This document shows, piece after piece, positions 6,299 to 15,923 of a stretch of 25,127 bases of DNA. The DNA lies in contig CBCYMK010000007.1 in NCBI GenBank assembly GCA_965183875.1, forward strand, positions 1-25,127. Reading direction: 5' to 3'. The notes below the pieces were generated by a model. The model saw nothing but the letters and a program-made list of their open reading frames with translations. It was not told where the DNA came from and did no database searches. The position numbers and the translations under genes are program-made. The DNA is from UBA6772 sp965183875. GTDB taxonomy: Bacteria; Bacteroidota; Bacteroidia; Flavobacteriales; UBA7430. How positions within the stretch are numbered: the first letter of the stretch is position 1; the number at the start of each line of letters is the position of its first letter.

Positions 6299-8119
6299 AT
6301 GGAAGAAACGAACCTAACGAATCAAGTTGACGATAATACAACTATCGAAACGAGTACGCCAGTACAACCAGCAGAGACTGTTGAACATGTTGATATGGCA
6401 ACGTACAACAACCTTGATACGGAAAACCTAATAGCAGCTGTAAAATCTCTTGTAGATACGGCTCCTATTCAAAGTATTAAAGCTCAAATAGACGAGGCTA
6501 AAAAAACATTCTACGATCGTAGTAATGAAGCTTATAAAGTCGCTTTAGAAAAATTCAAATCTGAATCTGAAAAGGTAGAAGGTGAAGAAGCTGAAGAGTT
6601 TGAGTTTATTTTCCCTTTAACAAGCAATTTTAAAGCTGTTATGGAAACGTATAGAACACGTAGAAATGCGTTTTATGCTGACCAAGAGAAACAAATGACT
6701 TCTAACTTAAAAATCAAGCTTGACTTAATTGAAGAGTTAAAAGGATTGTTGAATACTGAGGAAAAGATGAAAGTTACCTTTGAGCATTTTAAAGATATAC
6801 AGCTACGTTGGAAAGCTGTAGGTCAAGTGCCAAAAACAGACCTCAACAATTTGTGGCAAACCTACCATCACCACGTTGAAAATTTCTTTGATTATTTAAG
6901 AATCAATAACGACTTAAGAGATATAGAGTTTAAGAGAAACTTAGATCTTAAAATTGCACTTTGTGAGAAAGCAGAAATCGTTGCTGAAGAAGAAAATTTA
7001 GACGCTGCCTTTACGGTACTTCAAGAACTACATGAGTCATGGAAAGAAGTGGGTCCTGTAGGAAGAGAACATAGAGAATCTGTTTGGGACCGTTTCCAGG
7101 TATCTACAAAGATAGTACACAAAAGACGCAATGACTTTTACGAAAAACGAAAAGAGTCTTTCGAAGATAATTTTAAAGCTAAGATGGCTATTTGTGATCT
7201 TGTAGAAAATATTGACTACAGTGAGCTTACACATCATAATAAATGGCAAAAACAATCTGATCTTATTAATGTTTTAAGAGAAGATTGGAAAAAAGTAGGT
7301 CCTATAAGTCGTGAGCAAAACGATACTTCATGGACGCGTTTTATGGAGCTGATAAAAGCATTCAACGTTAAGAAAAACGATTTCTATAGAGCGCTAAAAA
7401 AAGGTCAAAAAGACAATTTGGCAATTAAACAACAAATTGTTGAAAATGCCGAAGCTCTTGCTGCAAGTACAGACTGGCAAGAAACCTCTAACCTTCTTAA
7501 AAGGCTACAAAGTGATTGGAAGAAATCTGGTATGGCTCCAAAAAAGGAAGCTGATGCATTGTGGGCTAGACTGAGAACAGCTTGTAATTCATTCTTCGAT
7601 AATTTGAAGAAACAACACGAAGAACAAGATAAGGAGTATGAAGGGAACTTAGTGGTAAAGCAAGATTTCTTAAAAGAAGTGGAAGCTTATAAACCTCAAG
7701 GCGATACGAAGAAAGATGTTGAAACAATAAAAGGTTTCATCAACTCTTGGAAAGAAATGGGTAGAGTACCTCGCAAGAATGTAAAAGCTATAGAAAGTAC
7801 TTTCCGTGGATTAATTGATGCCTATTTTGAGCAATTAGACATGGATAAGGCAGAAAAAAGAGATATTCAATTTAAGACTAAAATGGAAGCTTTAGTAGCT
7901 GAAGGTGACGAGTCTAAATTAAATGATGAGTTGTATAGAATGCAACAGTCAGAAAAGAAATGTAAAGAAGAACTTACACTTCTTGAAAATAATATCAGCT
8001 TCTTTAAAAATGCTAAAGATGATAACCCACTACTAAAAGAAGTGCGTAAAAACATCGCTAGACAAAAAGAGAAATTTGAGGAAATTAAATCTCGAATGAC
8101 TTATTTAAGAAGTTTATAA
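6299..8119 (+). CDS. DUF349-repeat protein
   Basis: A 606-residue soluble, charged, mostly helical protein without signal peptide or membrane segment. After an acidic, threonine-rich leader of about 30 residues, at least five DUF349 units follow. Each is marked by a W-K-x-x-G start and then an aromatic/lysine-rich helix: RWKAVGQVP, SWKEVGPVG, DWKKVGPIS, DWKKSGMAP and SWKEMGRVP, beginning at about residues 176, 248, 323, 401 and 484. Such multi-repeat DUF349 proteins are common in Bacteroidota; their function is not established. The C-terminal ~100 residues form a probable coiled coil (KEELTLLENNISFFKNA). It has its own promoter and a terminator 7 nt after the stop. It is divergent from hemN, and no functional link is implied. 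Confidence 0.88.
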   Translation: MEETNLTNQVDDNTTIETSTPVQPAETVEHVDMATYNNLDTENLIAAVKSLVDTAPIQSIKAQIDEAKKTFYDRSNEAYKVALEKFKSESEKVEGEEAEEFEFIFPLTSNFKAVMETYRTRRNAFYADQEKQMTSNLKIKLDLIEELKGLLNTEEKMKVTFEHFKDIQLRWKAVGQVPKTDLNNLWQTYHHHVENFFDYLRINNDLRDIEFKRNLDLKIALCEKAEIVAEEENLDAAFTVLQELHESWKEVGPVGREHRESVWDRFQVSTKIVHKRRNDFYEKRKESFEDNFKAKMAICDLVENIDYSELTHHNKWQKQSDLINVLREDWKKVGPISREQNDTSWTRFMELIKAFNVKKNDFYRALKKGQKDNLAIKQQIVENAEALAASTDWQETSNLLKRLQSDWKKSGMAPKKEADALWARLRTACNSFFDNLKKQHEEQDKEYEGNLVVKQDFLKEVEAYKPQGDTKKDVETIKGFINSWKEMGRVPRKNVKAIESTFRGLIDAYFEQLDMDKAEKRDIQFKTKMEALVAEGDESKLNDELYRMQQSEKKCKEELTLLENNISFFKNAKDDNPLLKEVRKNIARQKEKFEEIKSRMTYLRSL

Positions 8120-8126
8120 ATCTATT

Positions 8127-8156
8127 AAGGCATTCCAAACGGGATGCCTTTTTTTT
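8127..8156 (+). terminator. Terminator after the DUF349 gene
   Basis: The stem AAGGCATTCC (8127-8136) pairs with GGGATGCCTT (8141-8150) with one T-G pair, an AAAC loop, and a T run to 8156. An in-frame ATG at 8144 lies inside the right arm, which argues against it as the uvrB start. Confidence 0.88.
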
Positions 8157-8167
8157 CTACCTATACT

Positions 8168-10162
8168 ATGGATTTCGAACTCGTTTCAGAATTTAAACCT
8201 ACTGGTGATCAACCACAGGCTATACAGAAAATTGTTGATGGACTAGAGCAAGGCCTACCCTACCAAACACTTCAAGGTGTTACCGGGTCTGGAAAGACTT
8301 TTACTATGGCTAACGTAGTAAAAGAAGTTAATAAACCTACTTTAGTACTGTGTCATAATAAAACTCTTGCAGCACAATTGTATGGAGAATTTAAACAGTT
8401 CTTCCCTAATAATGCGGTAGAATATTTTGTTTCGTATTACGACTATTACCAACCTGAAGCTTATATACCACATTCTGGAATTTATATTGAAAAAGATTTA
8501 TCGGTTAATGAGGAGATTGAAAAACTTAGATTAAGTACTTCTTCAGCCCTACTTTCTGGGAGACGTGATGTAATCGTTATCTCATCAGTATCATGTATTT
8601 ACGGTATTGGTAACCCCGAAGAATTCAGTAAAAATGTAGTTGAATTAAAAGAGGGACAAAAAATAAACCGTCAGGAATTACTATTGTCTTTAGTAGCCTC
8701 TTTATACTCTAGAACAGAAACCCAATTAGAACGTGGACAGTTTAGAGTAAAAGGTGACTGTGTAGATATATTTCCTGGTTATTCTGATTTCGGATTGCGT
8801 ATACTCTTTTGGGATAATGAAATTGAAGCTTTAGAATCGTTTGATCCTATAAGTGGTCAGAGGATAGATAAATTTGCTGATTTACGTATCTACCCAGCAA
8901 ATATATTTGTGACTTCTAAAGACCGATTAGACGTAGCTAAACACGCTATTAAAACGGATTTAATAAAGCAGGTTGACTATTTTAAAGAAATTGGAAAGCA
9001 CTTAGAGGCAAAACGCTTAGAAGAGCGTGTTAATTTCGATTTAGAAATGATTCAGGAATTGGGATATTGCTCAGGTATAGAGAATTATTCTAGATATCTA
9101 GACGGTAGAGATGAAGGATCGAGGCCTTTCTGTTTGATTGATTATTTCCCAGATGACTTTATGTTGTTTGTAGATGAGAGTCATGTTACCTTATCGCAGG
9201 TAAAAGCGATGTATGGGGGCGATAGATCGAGAAAAGAAAATTTAGTAGAATATGGTTTCCGTTTACCTGCTGCCATGGATAATAGACCCTTGAAATTTGA
9301 GGAATTTGAATCGGTTGTTCCCCAAGCAGTATTCGTAAGTGCTACTCCTGCAGACTATGAGTTAGAACGATCTGAAGGAGTTATAGTAGAACAGATTATT
9401 AGACCTACTGGACTCTTAGATCCAATCATTGAAATTCGTCCATCACAAAATCAAATTGATGATTTATTAGCTGAGATTAATTTACGTGTAGAAGAAGATG
9501 AAAGAATATTAGTGACTACACTTACAAAACGAATGGCTGAAGAATTAACGATTTACCTAACTAAATACGGAGTTCGTTGTAGGTATGTCCATTCTGATGT
9601 AGATACACTGGAACGGGTAGAAATTATGCGCGATCTACGGCTCGGGATGTTTGATGTTCTTATAGGTGTGAATTTATTAAGAGAAGGCTTGGATTTACCA
9701 GAGGTATCGTTGGTAGCAATATTAGATGCCGATAAGGAAGGTTTCCTTAGGTCGCAGCGTTCCCTTACACAAACTGTAGGTAGAGCAGCTAGACACGAAA
9801 AAGGTAAAGCAATATTTTATGCAGATAAAATAACCAATTCTATGCAGCTAACTATGGATGATACCGACCGTAAGCGTAGTATACAGATGAAATACAATAC
9901 AGATAATAATATAATTCCTTACGCTAATAAGAAATCGAAGGCTAGTATATTAGAGCAAAGCTCAGTTATTGGTAACGGTTATAAAGCAGTAGAGCCAGAC
10001 CTTACACTAGAAGTTGCAGAGGAGGAAATTAAATATCTTACAGAAGAAAACAAACGTAAGAAAATAGGTGATATTAGAAGAGCTATGGAAAAGGCAGCCA
10101 AAGACCTGAATTTCATGGAAGCTGCAAGATTAAGAGATGAACTAAAGAAATTTAATAAATAG
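8168..10162 (+). CDS. uvrB: Excinuclease ABC subunit B
   Basis: UvrB (664 residues) is the damage-verifying helicase-like subunit of nucleotide excision repair; it loads with UvrA and recruits UvrC. Visible parts: N-terminal FKPTGDQPQAI; Walker A G37-VTGSGKT44; the aromatic beta-hairpin YYDYYQPEAYIP at about 91-102, which is pushed between DNA strands; motif II D336-E-S-H339; motif VI QTVGRAAR; and a C-terminal UVR domain (AMEKAAKDLNFMEAARLRDELKK region) that binds UvrC. The start at ATG 8168 (MDFELVSEF) matches the family N-terminus; the upstream in-frame ATG at 8144 would add eight residues encoded by the preceding terminator. Only 11 nt separate that terminator from the start, and I see no promoter there. 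Confidence 0.97.
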   Translation: MDFELVSEFKPTGDQPQAIQKIVDGLEQGLPYQTLQGVTGSGKTFTMANVVKEVNKPTLVLCHNKTLAAQLYGEFKQFFPNNAVEYFVSYYDYYQPEAYIPHSGIYIEKDLSVNEEIEKLRLSTSSALLSGRRDVIVISSVSCIYGIGNPEEFSKNVVELKEGQKINRQELLLSLVASLYSRTETQLERGQFRVKGDCVDIFPGYSDFGLRILFWDNEIEALESFDPISGQRIDKFADLRIYPANIFVTSKDRLDVAKHAIKTDLIKQVDYFKEIGKHLEAKRLEERVNFDLEMIQELGYCSGIENYSRYLDGRDEGSRPFCLIDYFPDDFMLFVDESHVTLSQVKAMYGGDRSRKENLVEYGFRLPAAMDNRPLKFEEFESVVPQAVFVSATPADYELERSEGVIVEQIIRPTGLLDPIIEIRPSQNQIDDLLAEINLRVEEDERILVTTLTKRMAEELTIYLTKYGVRCRYVHSDVDTLERVEIMRDLRLGMFDVLIGVNLLREGLDLPEVSLVAILDADKEGFLRSQRSLTQTVGRAARHEKGKAIFYADKITNSMQLTMDDTDRKRSIQMKYNTDNNIIPYANKKSKASILEQSSVIGNGYKAVEPDLTLEVAEEEIKYLTEENKRKKIGDIRRAMEKAAKDLNFMEAARLRDELKKFNK

Positions 10163-10407
10163 GTTTGGTTTCATGAAGTGTAAACTATTTATTTTGAGTG
10201 TTTTGTATTATGAGAAATAATTTTTAAATTCGAGGGGGTGTAGTTTATTGCTCACTAATAATCTTAAAAATATATCTTATGAAAATCTCTTCTATCAAAT
10301 TAATAGGCTCTATGGTAGAGGTGCAAGAAATGATCGTTATGGAATAACTATTTATATCATCTACAAAAAACAACAAGTATTAAATATGGTACTCAAAATT
10401 TTAACTT

Positions 10408-10875
10408 ATGAAAAATCTATTTAGATTAGTATTTATCTTAATTAGTATTTCGGTGATTTCTTGTACAGAAGCTCCAATAGTAGAAAATGAACAAGTAAGT
10501 TTAGCCGGAAATTGGAAATTTATTGCTGCTGAGAATCATGACACTAACAATGTAATAACTTATAGTGAATTAATTTATGAACCTATTTACCTTAGTTTTA
10601 ATGAAACTGATGACAACAATAACTTGTATATTTCTACACAAATGGGCTCCTATCATGTATCCTATATGTATGAGTCAGACACTTCAGTTCGATTAAATAA
10701 TTCATCTACTAACATACTACTCTGTGGGACTGGGATGTTCTTTTCTTTTTGGGATCAAAAGATGTTGATTTTTTTTAAAGACAACACAAGCTATAATTTC
10801 GAACTCCAAGACAACACATTAAGAATATATTACGAGGATGATATGAAAAGTATATTACTTGAGTTTGTAGAATAA
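10408..10875 (+). CDS. Small putative lipoprotein, possibly lipocalin-like
   Basis: A 155-residue protein with a lipoprotein signal: basic start MKNLFR, hydrophobic stretch, then lipobox V-I-S-C with C19 as the likely lipidated residue. It should therefore be anchored in the inner or outer membrane facing the periplasm or outside. The mature part begins with SLAGNWKFI, like the first strand of lipocalin-like domains common in Bacteroidota lipoproteins, and continues with alternating polar and aromatic residues suggesting a beta fold. No family could be fixed. It stands alone, 245 nt after uvrB and convergent with the long gene to its right. No clear TAnnTTTG element was found upstream, and no hairpin terminator after the stop. 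Confidence 0.7.
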   Translation: MKNLFRLVFILISISVISCTEAPIVENEQVSLAGNWKFIAAENHDTNNVITYSELIYEPIYLSFNETDDNNNLYISTQMGSYHVSYMYESDTSVRLNNSSTNILLCGTGMFFSFWDQKMLIFFKDNTSYNFELQDNTLRIYYEDDMKSILLEFVE

Positions 10876-11003
10876 TTAAAACAGTAGACAGAAGTAAGTA
10901 GTCAGAATTCAATTAGTAATCGACAATTACCCTAGTCTTTATCGACCTTTTGACCCTAAGGCATATTTGACGTTAAAAACACACAGATATTCACAGAGAA
11001 AGA

Positions 11004-11060
11004 TCATTTTCAAATCATTAGTCTTCATTATAACTATCATTCATTATTAATTAATCATTA
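11004..11060. repeat. Low-complexity TCATT-rich intergenic segment
   Basis: The unit TCATT, usually followed by A, occurs six times in 57 bp (at 11004, 11015, 11025, 11037, 11041 and 11055) just past the stop of the long minus-strand gene. Spacing is irregular. It may be a decayed repeat or simply AT-rich drift. No gene is seen in 10876-11065. Confidence 0.35.
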
Positions 11061-11065
11061 CAGAA

Positions 11066-14000
11066 CTACTTTTCCCAATCAACTCTATTGAGGAATTTTT
11101 TCATCTGCTTTAAATTACCAATTTCATATCTAAAGGAACCTGTTTTACTGGAGCCTTTTATACTAGACAAACGCATAGGAGAGCTCACTATATAATTATT
11201 AAACTCCCTATTAGAACTTATCATTTTCATTACACCACGTCTGTAGTTGATATAGTAATAGTTTTTAGCTGAAATCTGAATATAGATGTTTATTTCATCT
11301 CCTAAGGCATGTGGTCTAAACTCTACAATACCACTCATCATTCGATCAATCTTCCGACCATTAATATTTCCTACAGGTATTTTTTGTGGAGAAATAAAAG
11401 AAGCTGATTTTTTATTCCATTCCATTGACAATTGAGGGAAATAAAAAGTATGTTCCAATTCTGAAGGAAGGAATCGTCTACCCTTTTTCTTTTTACGGTT
11501 GTATTTTCTAAGTTGCTTCTTACCTATTAAATCGGCTAACATTCGTTGATGTAATGCAGAAGACTGATTAACCTTTTCTGAAAGTGTAGATCTTTTAATT
11601 TTCTTATATAGCAATTTCGCAGCCTTGCGATGAACTAAGAAATCGAGGCCTAGATCAATTTTACCATGAATTGTTTGTTCAGTAAAATTGGCAAATAATG
11701 AGCCGTAGGCATCCATCTTTAATAAACCAGCATCCACTCCTAAATTGAGTTTACCTTCACTATAGAGGGTACATTCTTCAGGATTATAAACCGCTAAGTT
11801 TCCTGGTTCATTTCTATCTGCTATCTTTTCTTGAGAGCCAATTATATAAACCCAATCACTATCATCGAAATTTACAAAACCTGTAACTCCTAATGCTTCG
11901 TAATCGTTTACGTGTTTTGGACCACTTAAAAATGCAGGATAACAAACTGTAGGAGCATGACTAATCATTATTCCTGCGTGCCATTGCTGCCTATCTGTTA
12001 AGCGAACATCAGGATTTAAATCAATAAAGACCTCCTCTGGATTTACTTCGTCTATAAATGGAATCCAAGCTCTGTTTAAAGCATCGCAAGCTAAATGTAC
12101 TCTAGTATAACCATCAAATGTTAAAAAGTCTTTAGAGCTGTCTAAAACAACCTTTCCTTTAAATCCAAAATAGGGATCTAAATGGAAGTCATCTTCTTCA
12201 CTTATATAAGCTATACCAGTTACTATATCACCTTTTTTCTCTAGCGAAGAAAAATGAATAGCTTGTATCTCTCCTTCTAAGTCTATATAATCGAAGCTTG
12301 CAGAACCGGTAAACCTACCCGCATTTTGGATATCTAATTCAGCATTATAAAAATTATACTCTGTTTGGGTCTGAGAATCTACCCAGAAATAAGCATTGTG
12401 TAAACGTTCAATTTTCCCATTTGGGAGAATGGTTACTGTTGAAGAGTCAGGTTCTATAGTTACTGGGTCCATTCTAATTTCAGAAACTCCAGCAACCTCT
12501 AATTCGTATGTGTTTAGGTCATAGACAGCATCGGAAGCATAAAACTGTAAAGAGTCTTGGTATTTATCTACCGAAACCAACCAGGCATCTTCTGTAGAGA
12601 ACTGAGAAAACAATAAAGATTTATTGGCTCTATCCCACTCCATTAATTCAAAGTAGAGGTGGTATTTATTTTTACGCAATTCAAAATGTGCCGAATCTGT
12701 TAATGTTTCAAAAGAACCAAAATCGTCTTCAAAACTCATAGCTGAATAGAGTTCATCTGCTTTAATAATTTTTTCACCAGCTTCAATATCAAACAGATTA
12801 AACTGCGAATGGTCAGCAGTAAAGTCTTGACTTTGTAAGATAAACTCTTCAGAAACAGAAATAGCATTCTCGTAATAGAACTCACCAGATGCGGTTAATA
12901 CCTTAGGACTTAAGGTCATAGAGCCATCAAATTCGTAATTCTGTTTATAGCTCGTATAAAAGATATCTCTGTTCCACGATTGAAACTGATCATCAAAAGC
13001 TCTCCAGTCTATACTGGCATCGTCTACATGTGTAACAGGGCAATTAGTAGGACTCTCTTGTTCATAGATATGGTGAGAATCTGCATGTGCTAGTGCTCTA
13101 TACGGGTAAAAGAAAATAGAATCTGTAGTGGTCACAGAGTTTAAATAGTAAATTGTTCCCTCGCCACTCAATCCTTTATTATCAAGATAAAGATGATTTG
13201 TAAACTCTCCTCTTCCCTGGTAAGTTCGGTATTTAGAAGGGATACGGTGAGAGAAACTCAATTCTAAATTGGCATTCAAACGCATGGTATCTCTAAAATC
13301 AGGAAATATAGTAGGCGCATTTAAATTCCCAGGAAATTCTAGACTTTCAGTACTTATAGTTAAAAGAGAGTCCAGCTGAAAAGGATCAGCTTTAAAAGAG
13401 AATAAATCTCTACTATACACTCCTTTTTTAATTTTGTCGTAGTATATATAAGAGTCTTCGTAGCTGTGAAGTTTAGGGTAATCAGCCCTGTCTACTAGAC
13501 CTGATTTATTCATCGGTGCATCTATATAGAGCTTACCTACTAAATCGGAAATAACCGTTTTTACTGTCCAATCAACCGGGAAACCCTGTTTGTCGACCAC
13601 TCCTGAAGGGATAGAATACTGAAGGGAGTCAATCTTATTAAGTTCAACTTCAAATGGATCGTATACAAAATCCATCTGCTTACCAAAAAGGGCAAAACTT
13701 CCTGTTTGCACAATACCGTCGAAGGTAAAGTCTCTATTCTTATGAACTACTAAATCACCATCATAAGGAAATATGGCTACTTTATTAGAGTCGGATAACT
13801 CTACTATATTAACTCCAGAAACAGCTAAGTCACCCGATTCAAGATCCATTATTGCTGCAGGTAAAGTTTCAGCTCTAGAAACCATCTTTAAACCGTCGTA
13901 ATCTCTTTTTTCTAGTCGTGCTTCCAAAAAGTGAAACAACTTATCTTTTATATGTATTTGATTAAGGTCTGTATCAAAATCTACAAATCCAAGTATGGCA

Positions 14001-15451
14001 AAATCACTCATTAAGCCACTGGCATCCACTAAGGAATAAGAATAATATTTTGCTATTTCACTAATTAAAAATTTCTTTTCTCCTTTATTGTCTCTCGACA
14101 TAGAACGCAAAATAAATGCAGGGTGTCTACTATTCATTGTAGCTAAATCCTGGTACCGCGATTCATTATAAAAGTTATAAGATTCTAATAAAGCTGGGTT
14201 TCTAGCAGGGCCTTTATCATTAGAAAATAGAATCTTAGCTGAATCTTTCTGCCAAGACATTCTATCAAAATAGCAGTCTAATTGATGAAAGGAGCTACGA
14301 ATGGGACTTCTACCCAATGACTCTTGTATCCTTTGAAAATTTAGAGTTTGTAAGCTATCGGAATAAACAAGCTTTACTTGTGGATGAACTATAGAATCTA
14401 ACTTCCATGAGATATGAATATTCGACTTCTCGGAATAAATCCTACGATTTTCCATTCTAAAGCGTTTTGCATTAGCACGTATAAAAGGGATATCATTATT
14501 ATAAAAAGTAAGTTTTATGTCTTCTTGGTTTTTCCCAAATAGAAACATTCGTTTACCTCTTAATTCAAGACATCCTTGAGCATCAACATCTTTAAATAAA
14601 TCGTAAAAGTAAATTTGGCTCTTATCTGAGATAAACCCTGGGTAAATTGCACCTTTTCGATCCGGACTATTACTCAGCCCATCGTAATACCTTCCTACTA
14701 AACGTTCTTCATCATATTGAAGTCTTCCTTGAAGAAGTGCATTTTTGGCCTCAAAATAATTCTTTCGTAGATCTACAGAATAAGTATCTAGTTCTACCCA
14801 AACAGAATCTTCTGGAATAGCGTGTTTTGTCCAATCACATCTTCCTCCTTTACCAATCCATTTATGGCCTAATAAATCTACATAGCCCTGAGTCATATCT
14901 ATTTTGATAGTATCAGATCTAGAAACACAGTAAAGTTTTATATAATCTGAAGAAATACGAGGAACAGAATCGTAGGTAAAGAATAGGTCACCTTCGGCTA
15001 GTTTCCATTTAAAGCTACTTCCAGCATGTAATACACTATCTACTAGAGCGTCAGAACAATAACGGATATACGACTTTGCCGTTTTATGTTTTAAGCTAGA
15101 AATATAATCAACCGAAACAGCTAGGAAATTATCTAAGCTCTCGTCATTTAATTCTCCTGCTCCATAGTGATTTAAAAGTCTAAATAAGTCAAAGAAATCT
15201 GCAGCGTCGTTAAATCGTTTTCTACGCAGTTGTTCAACTAACCTATAGATATGTTCTTCTTTACCCTCATCGAAACTAGCATTATTAAAATACCTTAAAA
15301 ATTGTGTTCCTGTACGTTTGTGCTCTTTAAAAATATTATCGTTAACATCTTCTTTTAACTCACTTACAAAGGCTGTTCTACTCCAGTCCTCTTGGGCGAA
15401 AGAAAGCCCTATAAATAGAATACTGAAAGCTAAAAGAAAACGTAGTTGCAT
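11066..15451 (-). CDS. Large exported protein of unknown function (1461 residues)
   Basis: I do not recognise a named family. The start MQLRFLLAFSILFIGLSFAQ is a clear Sec signal peptide, probably cut after SFAQ, so the protein acts outside the cytoplasm. Residues ~25-130 look helical (QFLRYFNN, EQLRRKRFNDAADFF). From ~150 to ~1250 the sequence is rich in D, S, Y and F with alternating hydrophobics, suggesting long beta structure. A loosely repeated pattern appears in the middle: LYLDNKGLSGEGTIYYLN (about 752) and MTLSPKVLTASGEFYYEN (about 842), followed by related strands. A basic helical stretch (~1275-1330, with RKKKKGRR) precedes a last beta-rich domain. No type IX secretion C-terminal domain and no terminal aromatic barrel signature are seen. 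It follows trmL by 17 nt, so it belongs to the helicase-trmL operon. Confidence 0.85.
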   Translation of the reverse strand: MQLRFLLAFSILFIGLSFAQEDWSRTAFVSELKEDVNDNIFKEHKRTGTQFLRYFNNASFDEGKEEHIYRLVEQLRRKRFNDAADFFDLFRLLNHYGAGELNDESLDNFLAVSVDYISSLKHKTAKSYIRYCSDALVDSVLHAGSSFKWKLAEGDLFFTYDSVPRISSDYIKLYCVSRSDTIKIDMTQGYVDLLGHKWIGKGGRCDWTKHAIPEDSVWVELDTYSVDLRKNYFEAKNALLQGRLQYDEERLVGRYYDGLSNSPDRKGAIYPGFISDKSQIYFYDLFKDVDAQGCLELRGKRMFLFGKNQEDIKLTFYNNDIPFIRANAKRFRMENRRIYSEKSNIHISWKLDSIVHPQVKLVYSDSLQTLNFQRIQESLGRSPIRSSFHQLDCYFDRMSWQKDSAKILFSNDKGPARNPALLESYNFYNESRYQDLATMNSRHPAFILRSMSRDNKGEKKFLISEIAKYYSYSLVDASGLMSDFAILGFVDFDTDLNQIHIKDKLFHFLEARLEKRDYDGLKMVSRAETLPAAIMDLESGDLAVSGVNIVELSDSNKVAIFPYDGDLVVHKNRDFTFDGIVQTGSFALFGKQMDFVYDPFEVELNKIDSLQYSIPSGVVDKQGFPVDWTVKTVISDLVGKLYIDAPMNKSGLVDRADYPKLHSYEDSYIYYDKIKKGVYSRDLFSFKADPFQLDSLLTISTESLEFPGNLNAPTIFPDFRDTMRLNANLELSFSHRIPSKYRTYQGRGEFTNHLYLDNKGLSGEGTIYYLNSVTTTDSIFFYPYRALAHADSHHIYEQESPTNCPVTHVDDASIDWRAFDDQFQSWNRDIFYTSYKQNYEFDGSMTLSPKVLTASGEFYYENAISVSEEFILQSQDFTADHSQFNLFDIEAGEKIIKADELYSAMSFEDDFGSFETLTDSAHFELRKNKYHLYFELMEWDRANKSLLFSQFSTEDAWLVSVDKYQDSLQFYASDAVYDLNTYELEVAGVSEIRMDPVTIEPDSSTVTILPNGKIERLHNAYFWVDSQTQTEYNFYNAELDIQNAGRFTGSASFDYIDLEGEIQAIHFSSLEKKGDIVTGIAYISEEDDFHLDPYFGFKGKVVLDSSKDFLTFDGYTRVHLACDALNRAWIPFIDEVNPEEVFIDLNPDVRLTDRQQWHAGIMISHAPTVCYPAFLSGPKHVNDYEALGVTGFVNFDDSDWVYIIGSQEKIADRNEPGNLAVYNPEECTLYSEGKLNLGVDAGLLKMDAYGSLFANFTEQTIHGKIDLGLDFLVHRKAAKLLYKKIKRSTLSEKVNQSSALHQRMLADLIGKKQLRKYNRKKKKGRRFLPSELEHTFYFPQLSMEWNKKSASFISPQKIPVGNINGRKIDRMMSGIVEFRPHALGDEINIYIQISAKNYYYINYRRGVMKMISSNREFNNYIVSSPMRLSSIKGSSKTGSFRYEIGNLKQMKKFLNRVDWEK

Positions 15452-15468
15452 AGAGTTGTAAAAGTAAT

Positions 15469-15921
15469 CTATTTTATATTTCTAATTCCTTCGTAAACAA
15501 CTACACTTACAGCGTTGGCTAGATTTATACTACGTACATGTTCGCTAAAAAGTGGAATTTTATAAGTCTTATCAATATTTTGCTCTATAATTTCTTTTGG
15601 TAAGCCTTTAGATTCTTTACCAAAGATTAAGAATAAATCATCTTGATAATCTGCAGCCCAGTAATCTTGTGCTCCATGGCTGGAAAAATAGATCATTTTC
15701 TTGTCTGCATTTTTAGAATAAAACTCTTCTATGCTCTCGTAAATAGTGAGTGAAATATGCTTCCAATAATCTAAACCTGCACGTTTTACTCTAGAATCAT
15801 CTAATTGAAACCCGAAAGGTTTTACCAGGTGTAAATTAGCACCTGAAGCCAAACTTAATCGACCAATATTACCAGTATTATTAGGGATTTCAGGTTCAAA
15901 AAGAACAATGTTGAGAGCCAT
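15469..15921 (-). CDS. trmL: tRNA (cytidine/uridine(34)-2'-O)-methyltransferase
   Basis: A 150-residue SPOUT-class RNA methyltransferase that methylates the ribose of the wobble nucleotide in certain leucine tRNAs using SAM. The N-terminus IVLFEPEIPNNTGNIGRL is the TrmL signature. FGKESKGLPKEI and the knot segment IPLFSEHVRSINLANAVSV, with the NLANAVSV tail, form the SAM-binding trefoil knot. Length is that of the minimal family. Its start lies 2 nt after the helicase stop and its stop 17 nt before the long exported protein, so the three genes probably share a transcript. Confidence 0.95.
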   Translation of the reverse strand: MALNIVLFEPEIPNNTGNIGRLSLASGANLHLVKPFGFQLDDSRVKRAGLDYWKHISLTIYESIEEFYSKNADKKMIYFSSHGAQDYWAADYQDDLFLIFGKESKGLPKEIIEQNIDKTYKIPLFSEHVRSINLANAVSVVVYEGIRNIK

Positions 15922-15923
15922 TA

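Noticed and set aside
8144..8167. Extended uvrB start (ATG at 8144)
   Set aside because: It lies inside the right arm of a clear terminator, and the added residues do not belong to UvrB; ATG 8168 matches the family N-terminus.
10279..10347. 22-codon reading frame (MKISSIKLIGSM...) in the 245-bp gap after uvrB
   Set aside because: No family resemblance, promoter or convincing context; such short frames are expected by chance in AT-rich DNA.
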